Positions 22,009-33,706 of a stretch of 64,000 nucleotides of DNA are shown piece by piece; positions within the stretch are counted from its first letter, which is position 1, and each line of letters begins with the position of its first letter. The stretch is from Gamsiella multidivaricata (Eukaryota; Mortierellomycota; Mortierellomycetes; Mortierellales; Mortierellaceae): the NCBI RefSeq assembly GCF_025024155.1, contig NW_026251718.1, forward strand, positions 62,001 to 126,000, in the 5' to 3' direction. Made by a program: the position numbers and the translations under genes. The notes under the pieces are model-generated. The model had not been told where the DNA came from and searched no databases. It saw only the letters and a list, made by a program, of their open reading frames with translations.

Positions 22009-23538
22009 ATGAGCGGCAACACTAAGAGGAGAAACTACCGTAAGCGCGAGGTCACACCCGAGGCACCAGGAGTAGAAGACGGCGCAACAGCACAGCAGAC
22101 AGGGGATGAACATGAACCGGAGGGACTCACGTAGGTGCACGGTCTTGAGTCTTGTGTATCAGCTTTCACTTCAATGTCATGGAACTACCCCTGCTAGCGG
22201 GATCGTCAAGCGCTCTGCGGTACTCAACCCAATGATCCTCGACTTGCGTATCATTACGTCTTTGATTTTATTGTATGTAAATAGCCTCGACGAATTGATG
22301 GAGCTTCGCAAGCTTCGACAGCGCCCTTCAGGAATCGCAGCTACAGATTTGCTCGTTGGAGACACATCAGGAAAGAAAAAGAAGAAAGATAAGGTCATCG
22401 CCGCGGATCCATGGGGACTTTCTTCTGGAGGCGGATTAGTTGATCTGGACGAAATGAGGCGCCAGGAAGATAGGTAAGCAGTACACCCCACGCACGGTTG
22501 GCATATGCTGGACTCCGTGATTTTGCATGGGCTCAATCCTGACATTATGTATCATGTCCATGCTTTGTGCTAGTGAGGGCAAGTCATCAGGAGTTCTCAA
22601 CTCTTTCACGAAGCAGACGAACGTACTGGATGTTGACAAGCACATGATGAAATATATCGAAGAAGAGATGAAGAAACGCAGAGGCGAGACTTCAGCATCT
22701 GAAGAAAACACGGAAGGGGCGCCCCAAGGATACAATGGGGACACGGACATCCTAGACGAGCTCGGTATCAAGGTACTGAGACTTGGCAGGCGCGAATCGA
22801 TGGACCAGCGCATGTTCCGGTTTGAACGAGCTCTGACTTATTTGACACTCGTCTTATTTATGACTTTGATAGAGAACGGCTCCTAAACCAGAGCAGGAGG
22901 GAAATGTGCAGCTGTCTACGACTATGTTGACGGCGATCCCAGAAGTAGACCTCGGCATGGAGTATGTGCCATTGATCAATACCTCCTGAGAATCAAGAGC
23001 GTTGCTGCTTGTTTATAGGCTACGTTCCTGACATGACTATCCCATACTATTTGCGTCATCTTTGAATAGCGCAAGACTGAAGAACATCGAGGAAACCGAA
23101 AAAGCGAAGCGCAAGCTAATTGAAGAGCGTACAACCACCTCTATCAATCCTGGAAGGGTAATGATTTCATTTTATTCTGTACCCGCTCCAACTCTTTTAT
23201 TCTTGTTGTATTCGGTTGCGATCTATGAGTAAACTAATCAATAAGATCACCCAATGTTGTGCATGTTTGATCTATTTACCAATTAGTTTTCGCAACCAGC
23301 ATATGTGCCCTCAGATCGGGAGCGCATCTCACACCATCAGCAAAACAACCGCCGGAACAATAACAGCAACAATAATAACAACAGCAACCAGAACTCGGAA
23401 TCTGGACAAGGGCCCAATCACCGCTTTCAAAACACGTACGGAAACAATAGCGGACAAAACAACAGGGGCGGTGCTGGCCGAGGCATGGCTACGGATGATC
23501 TTGTAATGGAGCGTTTCAAGAAGCGTATGAGGCGATAA
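22009..23538 (+). CDS. tls1: C9orf78/Tls1-family spliceosome-associated protein
   Basis: Exons 22009-22130, 22285-22473, 22574-22772, 22873-22961, 23070-23157 and 23287-23538 give 312 aa with intact frame. The family's landmarks appear in order: a basic N-terminus (MSGNTKRRNYRKR), the LRKRPxG-like block (LRKLRQRPSGI followed by LLVGD), the MMKYIEEEMKKR helix, AIPEVDLGMD, a helix with ARLKNIEETEKAK, AYVPSDRERISHH, and the C-terminal DDLVMERFKKRMRR. An Asn/Gly-rich insert precedes the C-terminus. Fission yeast Tls1 acts in splicing of telomere-related transcripts, and the human protein associates with the spliceosome; function here is by homology. Confidence 0.9.
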
Positions 23539-23891
23539 GATAGACCATGCGCTATGCAGGGATTACAACAGTAACCGGCGACAATAAAATTCCAAGCTGG
23601 TCTTTGATGCACTTGACAACTGATACATGTGCCTGGGAAATGCAACCAAACCTTAATACCCACGAAACGAATGAAACATACACCTATAAACAAGGCCATC
23701 CTTACAGGCAGGGCAAACCCTGCCCATTCCTTAGAATGGCATGCACATTACCAAATGACGGACAAAAGAAACAAGTATGCGTAAAAAAACTGTTTATTAC
23801 ATCTTCATATCGAATGTCTTTCGGCGTCCAATATCTAAATACTCTCAGACGACTAATCTTGTGCTCTTCAGTTGGAGAAGGGACAGATCGT

Positions 23892-25252
23892 TTATCCGGA
23901 GCCACCGGAGTAGGCCTTGCCGAAGAAGATGACCTGGAGCTGATCGTAACCAGACAAGACACCAGCACCAGCGATGGCACGGAGGACGTTGGCACCAGCA
24001 CCCTTGAAGAGGGACTTGTAACCCTCCTTGGTGACGATCTGCTTGAAGGCATCGAACGAGGAGTTGTACTTGACGGCCTCACCAGAGGTCATCATCATTC
24101 TTCTGCGGACGGTATCGACGGGGTAGGAAGCAAGACCAGCCAAGTTGGTAACACCGAATCCGAGAATGAAGGAGGCAATGAACGAACCCTGGAGGTTGGC
24201 GGGCAACAAAGGCTTGACGGAATCATAGAGACCGAAGTACAGACCACGGTAAATGATAATACCGAAAGCAGAGAGAGGGAAACCACGGTAGAGACCAGCA
24301 ACACCGTCGGTGGCGATGGTCTTCTTGTAAACATCAATGAGACCGTTGAACTGGCGGGAACCACCGTTCTTGCCCTTGGCATCGTTGGCGAGACGGGTAC
24401 GGGCATAGTCCAAAGAGTAGACGAAGAGGAGGGAGCAGGCACCAGCAGCACCACCGGAAGCAATGTTACCAGCGAACCACTTGGCGTAACCGTCCTTCTC
24501 CTTCTTGAAGTTGAACATGGCCTTGAAGTAATCCTTGAAGGCGAAGTTCAAAGCCTGGGTGGGGAAGTAACGGATGACGTTGGCGGTGTTTCCTCTCCAG
24601 AGAGGCTTGATACCCTCATCGGCAATGACACGACGGAAGCAGTCGGTGATGCCCTTGTAGGGGTGGGAGAGACGGCCGGTCTTGAGCATCTCATCCTGGT
24701 TCTGGAGGAGAAGCTTGATACGCTCAATGGGGGCAGCAGCAGTCTTGGAGACGGCGGCGGAAACACCTCCCTATTGAATAAAATATATCATTCAGAGATG
24801 TCAGTACAATCGATTGCCATTAAAATGGAGCTATAAAAGGAGCCGAGGTCGAGATCAGGCCAGGCCAGATCAAGTCAGGGGAAACCGGATGAAGATCTGG
24901 TCAAGGTCGAGATGATGACGATGATGATGAGTGAGGGGGAGAGAGTCGAGCAGAAACGAAGGAAAGGTGAGAAGGAACTGAAGTGTATCCATAATCCCAT
25001 GTCCTGAGAGGCTTTAGTTGGCGCCTCCCTTCCTCTCCGGGAACGAGATCGAGGATCGAGAGCCGGATCGGGTGCGAGGTAGGTACAGAAAGATGATGGC
25101 CGAGCCCAATCTTGCTCTTGCTGGTGCGCTTGATCAGCAAGAAGAGGGAGAGAACAAATCCAGGGAAAGAGGGTATGTAACATATCACTCACCATGAGGA
25201 AATCGGCGGCGAAAGCCTTGGCGTCCTTCTTTGGCTTGACCTGGGTCGACAT
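23892..25252 (-). CDS. AAC: mitochondrial ADP/ATP carrier
   Basis: Exchanges cytosolic ADP for matrix ATP across the inner mitochondrial membrane. Exons 25252-25193 and 24770-23892 give 312 aa, normal for the family. The three carrier repeats each have the signature (PIERIK, SLDYAR, PVDTVR), and the AAC-specific RRRMMM follows the third. The first exon codes only 20 residues. The intron (24771-25192, 422 bp) is four to eight times longer than most in the window, as is common for the first intron of strongly expressed genes. The upstream region is CT-rich with a ~27-base poly-T. The 3' end is convergent with the Tls1-like gene, 353 bp apart. Confidence 0.97.
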
Positions 25253-25803
25253 GTTTATGAAGAGTGGGGAGAGAGGAGGGAAGAGAAGGAACAAACGACG
25301 TTGCGGCCAGCCGTCGTATTTATTTCCCCTGAGATTCCTCTGCGTCCCTCCGTCGCCGTCCCGCTTTTCCTGCTTCGTCCTCCTCCTCATAAAAATTTTC
25401 AACAAACCAAGCCACGCTCCAGGCCGCGCATTTGGCAGTCCCAGTCGCACATGCTACAAAGCGCAAACACCCAACCCCGAACCAAACCCCAGGTTGAGGC
25501 AGTCCTTTTTTTTTTTTTTTTTTTTTTTTTTTTCCTTTTAGGTTGTTTTGCCACCATTCTTCACTCCCTGCCTACTCCTCTTCCCTCTCCATCGCACGCA
25601 TTCGCACTCGCACGCTCACCTTATTGGCTGCACCCCTCTGACAACTCCGGCGGTACTGCCCTTCAAGCGTCATATTTATTCATATCATTAATACTATCTC
25701 GTCTTTGCGCCTTCTCGTCCAACCACTGAACACCTTACTCCCCGTGCTCAGGTCCGCACGTCCCTTCACACCTATCGCGCACCCGTGAGTGTCTCCTCCT
25801 CGT
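25253..25803. promoter_or_regulatory. divergent promoter between ADP/ATP carrier and coiled-coil gene
   Basis: 551 bp with a T tract at about 25507-25533, flanked by CT-rich sequence toward both starts. No coding potential. Confidence 0.45.
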
Positions 25804-28800
25804 ATGGAGACTCTCGATCCTTCAGCCATGGCCATACCGACCTCAAACATTCCGCAACAAGCCCAGCATGATTCGGCTCCCAATCCTGAGTCGGCCATGG
25901 CTTTCGACCCACAAGTCGTCCAGGAAAACGTCAAGAACATCAAGCGCAAAGTGATCAGCGTTGGCAAACTCATGGAAATCTTTGGGAACAAAGAGACAGG
26001 TAAGTTGCAAACGCAAGTTGAATTGAACAGAGCAGTTTTAACTCGACCCCCTCCCAATAAAAAAAACTCACACTGTCTCTCCATGGTGCGCCATGTCCTT
26101 GTCTCGAAATAGAAACTGCGAACCTGACAAATGAGTTGAACGAGTCTCGACAACGTATCGCCCAGTTGGAGGAACAGTTGAAGAAGGGAGCACCATCTGC
26201 AGCACAAGACAGTCAGCTGAAGGCGCGTGCGGAAGCACTGGCAAAAGAGGCCGAGCATGCACGAGCAGAGGCAGAGGAGGCAAAGGCGAAACTCGTCACT
26301 GCTGAAAATTCCCTGAAGAGGCAGATAACGTTAAACAAGTCTGCCGAGATGCTGAAGACACAATTGGAAGCGAGATTAGCAGGACAAGACAAATTCCAGG
26401 ACCAGGTGAACGAACTGAACAAGAAGCTGATTGCTGCACAAAAAGAAGCTGAACAAGCTGGCCGCCGAGGGTAATGCCATAGAAAAATACGTGTACGATA
26501 CAATGTACCTTATGTGCAAAAATGCACGTATACTAACGGCATGCTTGTATCGCTGTTCTCTGATATCCTGATATTGAAATAGAAAGCAGGAAGTGTCCGA
26601 TCTGCGCGAAAAACTTATGAAGGCAAAGGCAAATAACTCGGGCAGAGCGGCGTGGCTAGAGCAACAAAAGAAAACATGGGAGCAGGATGAGGAGGAACGG
26701 TACAAAAGTCGAACAAAGGAGCTGCAGGACAAGCTCGATGAACTGGAGCACCAACTGGAGGACGCCAACACCGAGCGGTACCTCGAGATGGAGCTGGCAA
26801 AGGAAGAGCAAAAGAATACCGAGGAGAAGCTGAAAACAGCCAGCCAGATGTTGGAGGTCGCCAATAACACGATCAAATCGCTCAATGATAGCGTTACGGA
26901 ACTCCGAATCAAGAACGATGTCCTCGAACATAAACTCAGCGCTGGAACCTCCCACAGCACAAACATGGAGATTTTCGAGGAATTTGATCCTGAGAAGACG
27001 CTGGACGCTCCATCCAGACCGGTACATCCACAACGGACACATACCCCACCGGCAAAGCAGAGCGATTCGGATATTGAGCTTACAGGCGATCGGCTTGACA
27101 GAGCCCTTAGTTCGATCGAGGGTTTGAAGGATCTGCTGCACCTTCATCGTCTCGTCTCCGGCAGTACTAACGACAAGAAAAGGATAGCAGCTTTATCAGA
27201 GCAAATTAAGACCTTGACCAAAGAGAAGGAGGCTTTGCAAAATGAACTCACTCGTCGCCTCGTGGAGAAGCCGACCTTGATTCAAGTCCAACAACCAGCC
27301 GATGCAATTACAACGGAGTTCGACCCGTGGAATTCCATGCACGACGACTATGCACCGATCACCCCCACGGCTGCGAGTGCTTCAAGTGTTAAAAAGCAAC
27401 CACAGCTCAAGCGTAACACGCAAAAACAGAAGATGCAGGATCATCTAACGCAGGCCAATGCTATGGCCACATCAGCCCCAGTAAACGTTCCAAAAACCAC
27501 CGCGTTGACCAACACACCGGCGACCTCATCCCGGGCTAGCACTTTGACAATCTCAGCTCCAACAGCGGCGGATACTGTTGTCAATGTGGATGGTCCGAAG
27601 AAGAGGGGAAGAAAGAGAAAGGTTGATCTCGAACTTCAACAGACTGATCCGACACCGACGAAGAAGCCATGTACGCCAAAGTCACCAACAACAGTGAGGA
27701 AGCTAAGAGTTACCAAGAAAACTACAAAAGCCTCAACCATCGACCTGTCACGTATCGAGATCAGAAACATTTCTCTCAATCCCATTATACCATCGATCTC
27801 GAACCCTGTCCAATGTAAGCATAGCACGGCTCTAATGTCTGTATTGATGACCATTTTATTGGTTCTTTGTTCATTAACTGTCGTTTGCGTAATATCTTTT
27901 TAGATTTCACGTGCATGATGAGCTCTGCCCTCGCAAACGACAAGCAGGCGTCTATCAAGCTCGACACTGTTGCAACGGTCCTGCCTACTAGGATGTGCGA
28001 CCTGTTCGAGGCTGTGCAGATGGAAGCGCGTGAGATTGCCCCCAAGGTGCCTGCCTTCCGAAATCAGCGCAATATCCTTGAAGATGATACTGAGACGTGG
28101 GCCCTTCCGGGTTACGCATCAATAGCGATATCCAAGTCTCTCTGCCCTGGCGAAAGGTTTATGGTCCAAACGTTGTGCGTCCTCCATGAACGATTCCCTG
28201 AAGTAAGGCATCGACGAACGTGACCATTGACATTTCGGGGCAACGGTGAAATGCCTGAATGATTGTACTAATATCGAATATTGTATTTTTTTATTTTTTT
28301 ATCTTATCTGCGCTGCCATAGATGAACATAATCGGCAGACTGTTTGAGGTCTTGCACGAGAAAATCTTGAAGGACGCGTTCTTTGGTGGTGATTTGAGGA
28401 TTACGAGGTACGTCAAGAGGCCTTGAAGCGGTGTTACGTGGTCAGGCATATCCGCATACTCATCGATTCACGCTTATATTTAAAACTATGGGAATTTTCC
28501 GTCCTGTTTTATTATAGCGTGCTGATCCGAGTCCTCACAGGTGTCTACAGATGTCAAGACGATGCTCAGAGGCCGCGCGTCCTCGCGTACGACTTGTTGC
28601 GAGAAATCTCGAACGCGAAATCGTCTCTTATTCTCTGCGAAGCCATTACAAGCGTATGGCCCGCTGTTTTCGCTGTCGATTCTGAGATGAAACCTGAGGG
28701 TAAGTTGCTGGATGTGAGGCAGCATGTTCATTTGGCTCGAGAGTCATTGACCTGTAGTCTAAATATACGATATATCTTTAATAGACTCTGGTTTGTTCCT

Positions 28801-28937
28801 GGCCAAGTGCATCCAAGCGATTCTTTCCACTCACCAAGAGGCGACCAGGACAGAGCAGGTGGGTTTGGTGGCTACAGATCTTTGCGGATATAATTATTCT
28901 GCGACAATCAAGTATATTCATCTAATCTACTTTTCTT

Positions 28938-28975
<38 letters not shown>

Positions 28976-29531
28976 TCATGCTTATTAGATCCCTTTTGGC
29001 TTCGCGACGTTTACACAAAAATGTGGATGGCCAAGCCTGGAGAGTGCACCTTATGTGGACGAAGTCGTGAAGGAGTTAATGGATGCTGTTCGCGCGCCAA
29101 ACTTTGCTGAATTATGCCGGACAAAGCCTGGCTACGAATTTTCACTCCGAAAGGGTCTCGAGTTGCTCTTTGTGCAAGGATACGGCTGGTCCGAGTTCTA
29201 CAACGAGTTCTTGAGAACAGATCTTTTCAAGATGATGATCGACGGGGAGCGTTACAGGATTGCTCTGCCGTTGGTGGCGGCTGTTGCACGTGAAACACGC
29301 TTCGACTCTGCAGATGCGGCAGCGGTTAACACGACGTCCATCCAGAAATTCTTGGAGGCGATCTTGGATTCTGACGCCAAGACGGATCATCAGGCGGAAG
29401 CGGCCCTGGCGGTGGTGGTGATGAGCAATGGCCGAGCGTCGCGGTTGACGAAGGTGCGAGAATGGGTGGGGGCTCTCGGGGATGAGGTTCGACCCAAGCT
29501 GCCGTCGTTGCTCCAGAGGGCTCTCTTCTAA
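25804..29531 (+). CDS. coiled-coil nuclear protein with an ICE1-like C-terminal half
   Basis: Exons 25804-25999, 26113-26470, 26583-27814, 27904-28202, 28322-28407, 28518-28699, 28785-28858 and 28989-29531 total 2970 nt, giving 989 aa. Residues ~45-385 are long coiled coils (Glu/Lys/Ala/Gln-rich heptads). Around 575-620 there is a basic AT-hook-like or NLS segment (PKKRGRKRK). From ~675 on is a globular helical domain. Its pattern (RVLAYDLLRE, VWPAVF, CGWPS, YGWSEFYNEF, Q-x-EAALAVV near the end) resembles, from memory, the C-terminal helical domain of metazoan ICE1, which also carries an N-terminal coiled coil. ICE1 is a scaffold of the little elongation complex for snRNA transcription. The homology is an inference I could not test. 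Intron 7 (28859-28988) contains a 35-base T run. Confidence 0.6.
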
Positions 29532-30189
29532 ACGCGGTTGTTACTTCGCCTGTGTTTCTCACATCATTATTTTTTACGGCACATTATTATTCCTATTGCA
29601 TATTATCATTTCCTTTATTCTCTTGCTTACCTGTTATCTTTTCTTTTGCATATTTTATTAATGCTTGCGGTGTTAGCCCTCTCCTTCTCTCTTCTCTCCC
29701 CCTTATTTGTAAACCGGTACAATCGGTTTGTATGAAATAAAATCCAAGTCCTTTGGGTTGTTTTGAAGATTAAATTCAATACAAGAAAACGAGGATCGAC
29801 TATGCTGTGGCTATGCCTTTTGTCACACGATATGAAGAGGCCATACAGAGGAGGCGGTAATAGGTTATGTAAACAAACCCGCGCCAAGACGCGTTCAAAG
29901 ATGACAGGTAAATAAATACACGCATGATCGAAAGTGTTAGAAAAAGACTCACAAGGCAAGTGTCATAGCCGATATACCGCGGTAGTCAGTACCCAATGCA
30001 TCCATGGGCGCATTATTTGCATAGTTGTGGCGGTGCGAGATAGAGAAGGAAGGAACTGCATACATATGCAGAAAAGAGTCAGACAGGGTGGCAGTGTGCA
30101 CGCATTGATGTTGTTGTTGTTGAGTGCTTGCTTGGATGCAGGGAAAAAAAAAGTCCAAAACGCCAGTTGCGAGAGAAAAGCTGATCAGC

Positions 30190-30203
30190 TGTGTGTGTGT
30201 GTG

Positions 30204-30260
<57 letters not shown>

Positions 30261-30313
30261 ATGTGTGTGTAGGTGTGTGTGTGTATGCATGTGTGTGTGT
30301 AGGTGGGTGGGTG
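30190..30313. repeat. (GT)n microsatellite, interrupted
   Basis: About 120 bases of GT dinucleotides with a few GCAT and AGGT interruptions, grading into GGATGT hexamers to ~30336. Open frames in all phases arise from the repeat. Confidence 0.9.
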
Positions 30314-30866
30314 GATGTGGATGTGGATGTGGATGTGCTCGATACCGGCAACTCGTCTGTACAGTCGCGGTATCTGTTAACATGTATGTTTGCAGACGTA
30401 TGCTGAATGAGGCACATGGACACGATACACATGCAGCGCAGCGCAGGGTCAGCGCGCTAATAGATAGACTGTACTTTTTTTAATATTAGACAAGCTTTAT
30501 TCGTACGACGGGAGCACAGAGAATGGGACCCGAACTGTTGATTCTCCGGCAACGCGTACCATTGAAGGGGAGGAATATTTGTGTAGCCTATAGTGGCCCG
30601 TACCATGATCATGACCATGACCATGGTCATGGCTATGTGGAGAAACTTAAAGGTGGTCAGATCAAGGTCCATTGGAATGGAGGGAAGGGGGTCAGGGTAC
30701 CTGTACCACCATCCGTGGTTCGATATGGTTCATGAGGATGATGCTCATAAGAATGTATAGTTTTGTGCGGACCAAATTCGCACTAAGAGAGAAGAGCGCG
30801 AAAAAGATGAGATCCCAGTAAGTAACCTTGAGTTTAAAGACGTTGGACTAACCCCGACTTATTTGG

Positions 30867-30894
30867 CCATTGACCATTGACCATTGACCATTGG
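30867..30894. repeat. CCATTGA heptamer x4
   Basis: Three perfect CCATTGA units and a final CCATTGG. The last unit creates an ATTGG (inverted CCAAT) sequence. Confidence 0.8.
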
Positions 30895-31707
30895 AACAAC
30901 CACATTTCCGCCCCGCGGGGGGGAGCAGCAAGGGGGAAGGGGGGAAGAAAAAAAAAACGCGCATGCGCATCATCCAGTCTTTTTTTTTTCTCCCTCGGGC
31001 TCATCTTTCCTTTGTTTTGCCGTTTTGTTTTCAGTTCAATTCACTATCTCTTTTCCCGTCGCGAAAAGATAAAGTACATGTAAAAGGAACGGAGACTAAG
31101 GAGGTCCCATAAGAAAAGGGTTCGCCACTTTTCCTGGTGGACTTTGTATAACCATACCGCTGCCTTGTTAAAGGAGAAAACACTCAGCCATCAGAAAATG
31201 CATAGACGTCCGCCATTGGTCCTGCCGAGCCCAATTGCTCCACCTGAACTTTTGTTCGAATAAAGTTTGTTTATCCCTGCAAGAAAAAAACTCCTGCCCT
31301 GCCCCCTGTCCAGCCCATGCATGGCATGACATGACATGCAAACAGACTGCCGTAGTCCAACATGTCGACACCCTGAGGTATGCGCACCTCATGTATAAAG
31401 AACTGCAATCCATCCATCCGCCTTTGATCCTGTATTTAAACATTCCACTCCGTCCTACTTCTTTCTTTTTTTTTTTCTTCTTTTCTTTTCCTTCGATCTC
31501 GTTCCAACCGCTAGAAAAGTGTTCTTTCTCTTTTTTGCCCCTCCCCCCTCATTCCTTCAGTTCGCTCTGGATACCCTGTAATTGTAGAACATACTTAAAT
31601 ATCACTAGTCGCGTCTTCAGTTACTCCTCTTTTCTTACATACATACATCCATTACATTCCTTAATACAACCACCCTAATATCCCTAATATAATAATATTT
31701 CCAGAAG

Positions 31708-33483
31708 ATGTCAAGGAACCCATACTTCCCACACTTGCCAACCTGGCGCAACCGTCAGGATCTGGCCTACGCGCTCGACAGCCTCCCCCACATCCTCACA
31801 TCCTACTCATCCTCATCGCCAGCAACTTCAGAAACATACCCCTCTCCACCTGCCACATCCAGCTACCCTCCCTCATACACCTCATCCTCATGGTCTTCAA
31901 TATCCTCCTCTTCCTCGTCATCTTCATTCTCTTCCTGCTCTACCTTTAATCAACAACAGCGACAACACCATCTGATCGCCCGTCATCTCTACAGCCCTTC
32001 CTTGGACACAAGCAGCAGTATCCTCCAATTCTCGACTCGAACACAAGCCATGTCCTTCTTAATCGATATCCTCCAATCACTCCAATCCGAACCCTGTGGA
32101 TGTGACCTCGTCCAGGGATGCTTCTGCTCGCCTGAGGGGGTCGAGGACCATTCGGGGATGGCACCATGTTATATCTGTGGAGAGTGGTATGCAGAACAGG
32201 TGTACTGTCAGGATGAGGAGACCATGGAGGCCTATAGGGTCGATGGACGGAGGTGGCATGAGCAAGGAGGTGCTTCGCTGAGGCATTCAGTCGCGGAGGC
32301 GAGGGTGAGAAGATGGTTGGATCAGGTCGTTGTACCACCACAGCAGTATTGGATGAGCGAGACGGCTGTTGAGAGGGAGGAGGAGGAGCCCAGGAGGAAG
32401 CCGATCATGAGGAGATGCGCGACCACACCGGCAAGTTTCTTGATCCCACAGGAGATTCTCGACCCTAGCTGTCGATCACCAGGCTTCCGGATCAAGAGCA
32501 GTGCGAGTGCAGCTGCTGCGGTCGAGACCCCCATGTCGTCTGCGAGCAATGAGAGCAGTGAGCGTGAGCACGCGGAAGAAGGAACGAGCAGTAGTAACAG
32601 CAGTAGCAGTGGAGCTCGATTTAACTTCAGCTTCACCTCGGAGAGGTTCAGGCACGCGATCCGGGAGTCGATAGAAGGTTCGACTTCTCAGGCACAGGTT
32701 CAGGCTCAGGTCCAGGTTCAGGTTCACGACCACGAGCCTATCGATGACGAGGACCTGTCACAGCCCGAGGATGAGACATGTGGTATTAGGCAGGCCGAGG
32801 CGGAGACACAAACTGCGGCCAAGTACGAATTCCAGCATCCCGCGGCCATCGATCATCCTGAGCAACACCAGCAACCGCAGCAGCAGCAGCAGCAGCAAGA
32901 CGAGCCCGAACCTGAGCCCTCGCTCGTGCCAACGATGTTGACAATGGTGGCAAGGGAGGTAGCACCAGCGCGTCATTGTCCATGGGAGGCAGAGGTTGAG
33001 CCTCGCTCGGAGTTTGGAAACCTTGACCACAGCGACGACTGTCTTCCCAAGGAGAAAAAAAGGATCGAGTCCGATCGATTTTCCTGTTCGGCTCAGCCTA
33101 CGACGCCTACGCCCTCGCCCGTGTACACCTGTGCATTATTGCCACCGTCATCGTCCCAAGAACTATCCCGCGCCCTTGCCCATGCCCAGAGTCTAAACAC
33201 CACAGCCTCCTTCGGACCTTCCAAAACCGTCAGCGTGTCTCTGTCCAGGAACAGGAACAGGAACAGGAACAACCTGCGGCGCGGATCGATTGCAAGGTTG
33301 GCACCGGAAGAGAACAGCACGTTGAGCTCCACAGACGCAACAGAAGCATTAATGGGATCGTCGACATCCTGGGCATCGGCTACGGCCAGCTGGCGGTCCA
33401 TATCCACGACTTTGACAGCGCTGCTCCTGAGGTTTACTCCAATGCAACATTCTTCAGGGGGATTCTCTCATTGGGTCGTGTAG
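31708..33483 (+). CDS. Ser-rich protein with a Cys-rich putative metal-binding cluster
   Basis: A single-exon frame of 591 aa, not recognised. Residues ~25-85 are Ser/Pro/Tyr low complexity. Around 131-170 a cluster of eight Cys (CGCDLVQGCFCS ... CYICGEW ... C) could bind zinc. The middle is acidic and Ser-rich with Gln/Val and polyGln repeats (near 332-395). The last ~70 residues are uncertain. An intron 33121-33248 (GTGTAC donor, CTAAAC-like branch, TCCAG acceptor) would replace them with a frame having more typical fungal codon use, which stays open past 33483. The start codon follows a CT-rich leader. The 3' end is convergent with the Nudix gene. Confidence 0.6.
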   Translation: MSRNPYFPHLPTWRNRQDLAYALDSLPHILTSYSSSSPATSETYPSPPATSSYPPSYTSSSWSSISSSSSSSSFSSCSTFNQQQRQHHLIARHLYSPSLDTSSSILQFSTRTQAMSFLIDILQSLQSEPCGCDLVQGCFCSPEGVEDHSGMAPCYICGEWYAEQVYCQDEETMEAYRVDGRRWHEQGGASLRHSVAEARVRRWLDQVVVPPQQYWMSETAVEREEEEPRRKPIMRRCATTPASFLIPQEILDPSCRSPGFRIKSSASAAAAVETPMSSASNESSEREHAEEGTSSSNSSSSGARFNFSFTSERFRHAIRESIEGSTSQAQVQAQVQVQVHDHEPIDDEDLSQPEDETCGIRQAEAETQTAAKYEFQHPAAIDHPEQHQQPQQQQQQQDEPEPEPSLVPTMLTMVAREVAPARHCPWEAEVEPRSEFGNLDHSDDCLPKEKKRIESDRFSCSAQPTTPTPSPVYTCALLPPSSSQELSRALAHAQSLNTTASFGPSKTVSVSLSRNRNRNRNNLRRGSIARLAPEENSTLSSTDATEALMGSSTSWASATASWRSISTTLTALLLRFTPMQHSSGGFSHWVV

Positions 33484-33706
33484 GATGCTCCCCCTTCTTC
33501 AACTGCAATAATAAAATAATAACTTGCAATTGTTCAAAAAGAAAAAAAATTTGCTCTGATGTGGTTTTCGCCCAAACACCAAAAAGGATCGTTCAGTTTA
33601 TTATGCTGCAAAATGTCCCCCCTCACAGTCTACTTGTAATTTTTTTTGTGATCCTGCTGGGTGAATTTATTATGGGCAGGAGTGAGTGGTCTGGTCTATC
33701 GTTACA

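Larger units (their letters stand above)
29532..31707. other. 2.2-kb intergenic region rich in simple repeats
   Basis: T-rich 3' flank, then a long GT repeat and a CCATTGA repeat (both listed), then the CT-rich promoter of the 31708 gene with a TATTTAA box near 31433-31439 and poly-T near 31468. A 70-codon frame at 30523-30735 with a His/Asp repeat is judged fortuitous. Confidence 0.5.

Noticed and set aside
30190..30336. Long open frames on both strands across the GT repeat
   Set aside because: Frames are open only because the dinucleotide repeat lacks stops; the products are Cys/Val or His/Thr runs with no flanking support.
30523..30735. 70-codon plus-strand frame with an Asp/His repeat
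   Set aside because: The His/Asp run comes from a CATGAC tandem repeat, there is no recognisable domain, and the composition is mixed. Not enough for a gene call.
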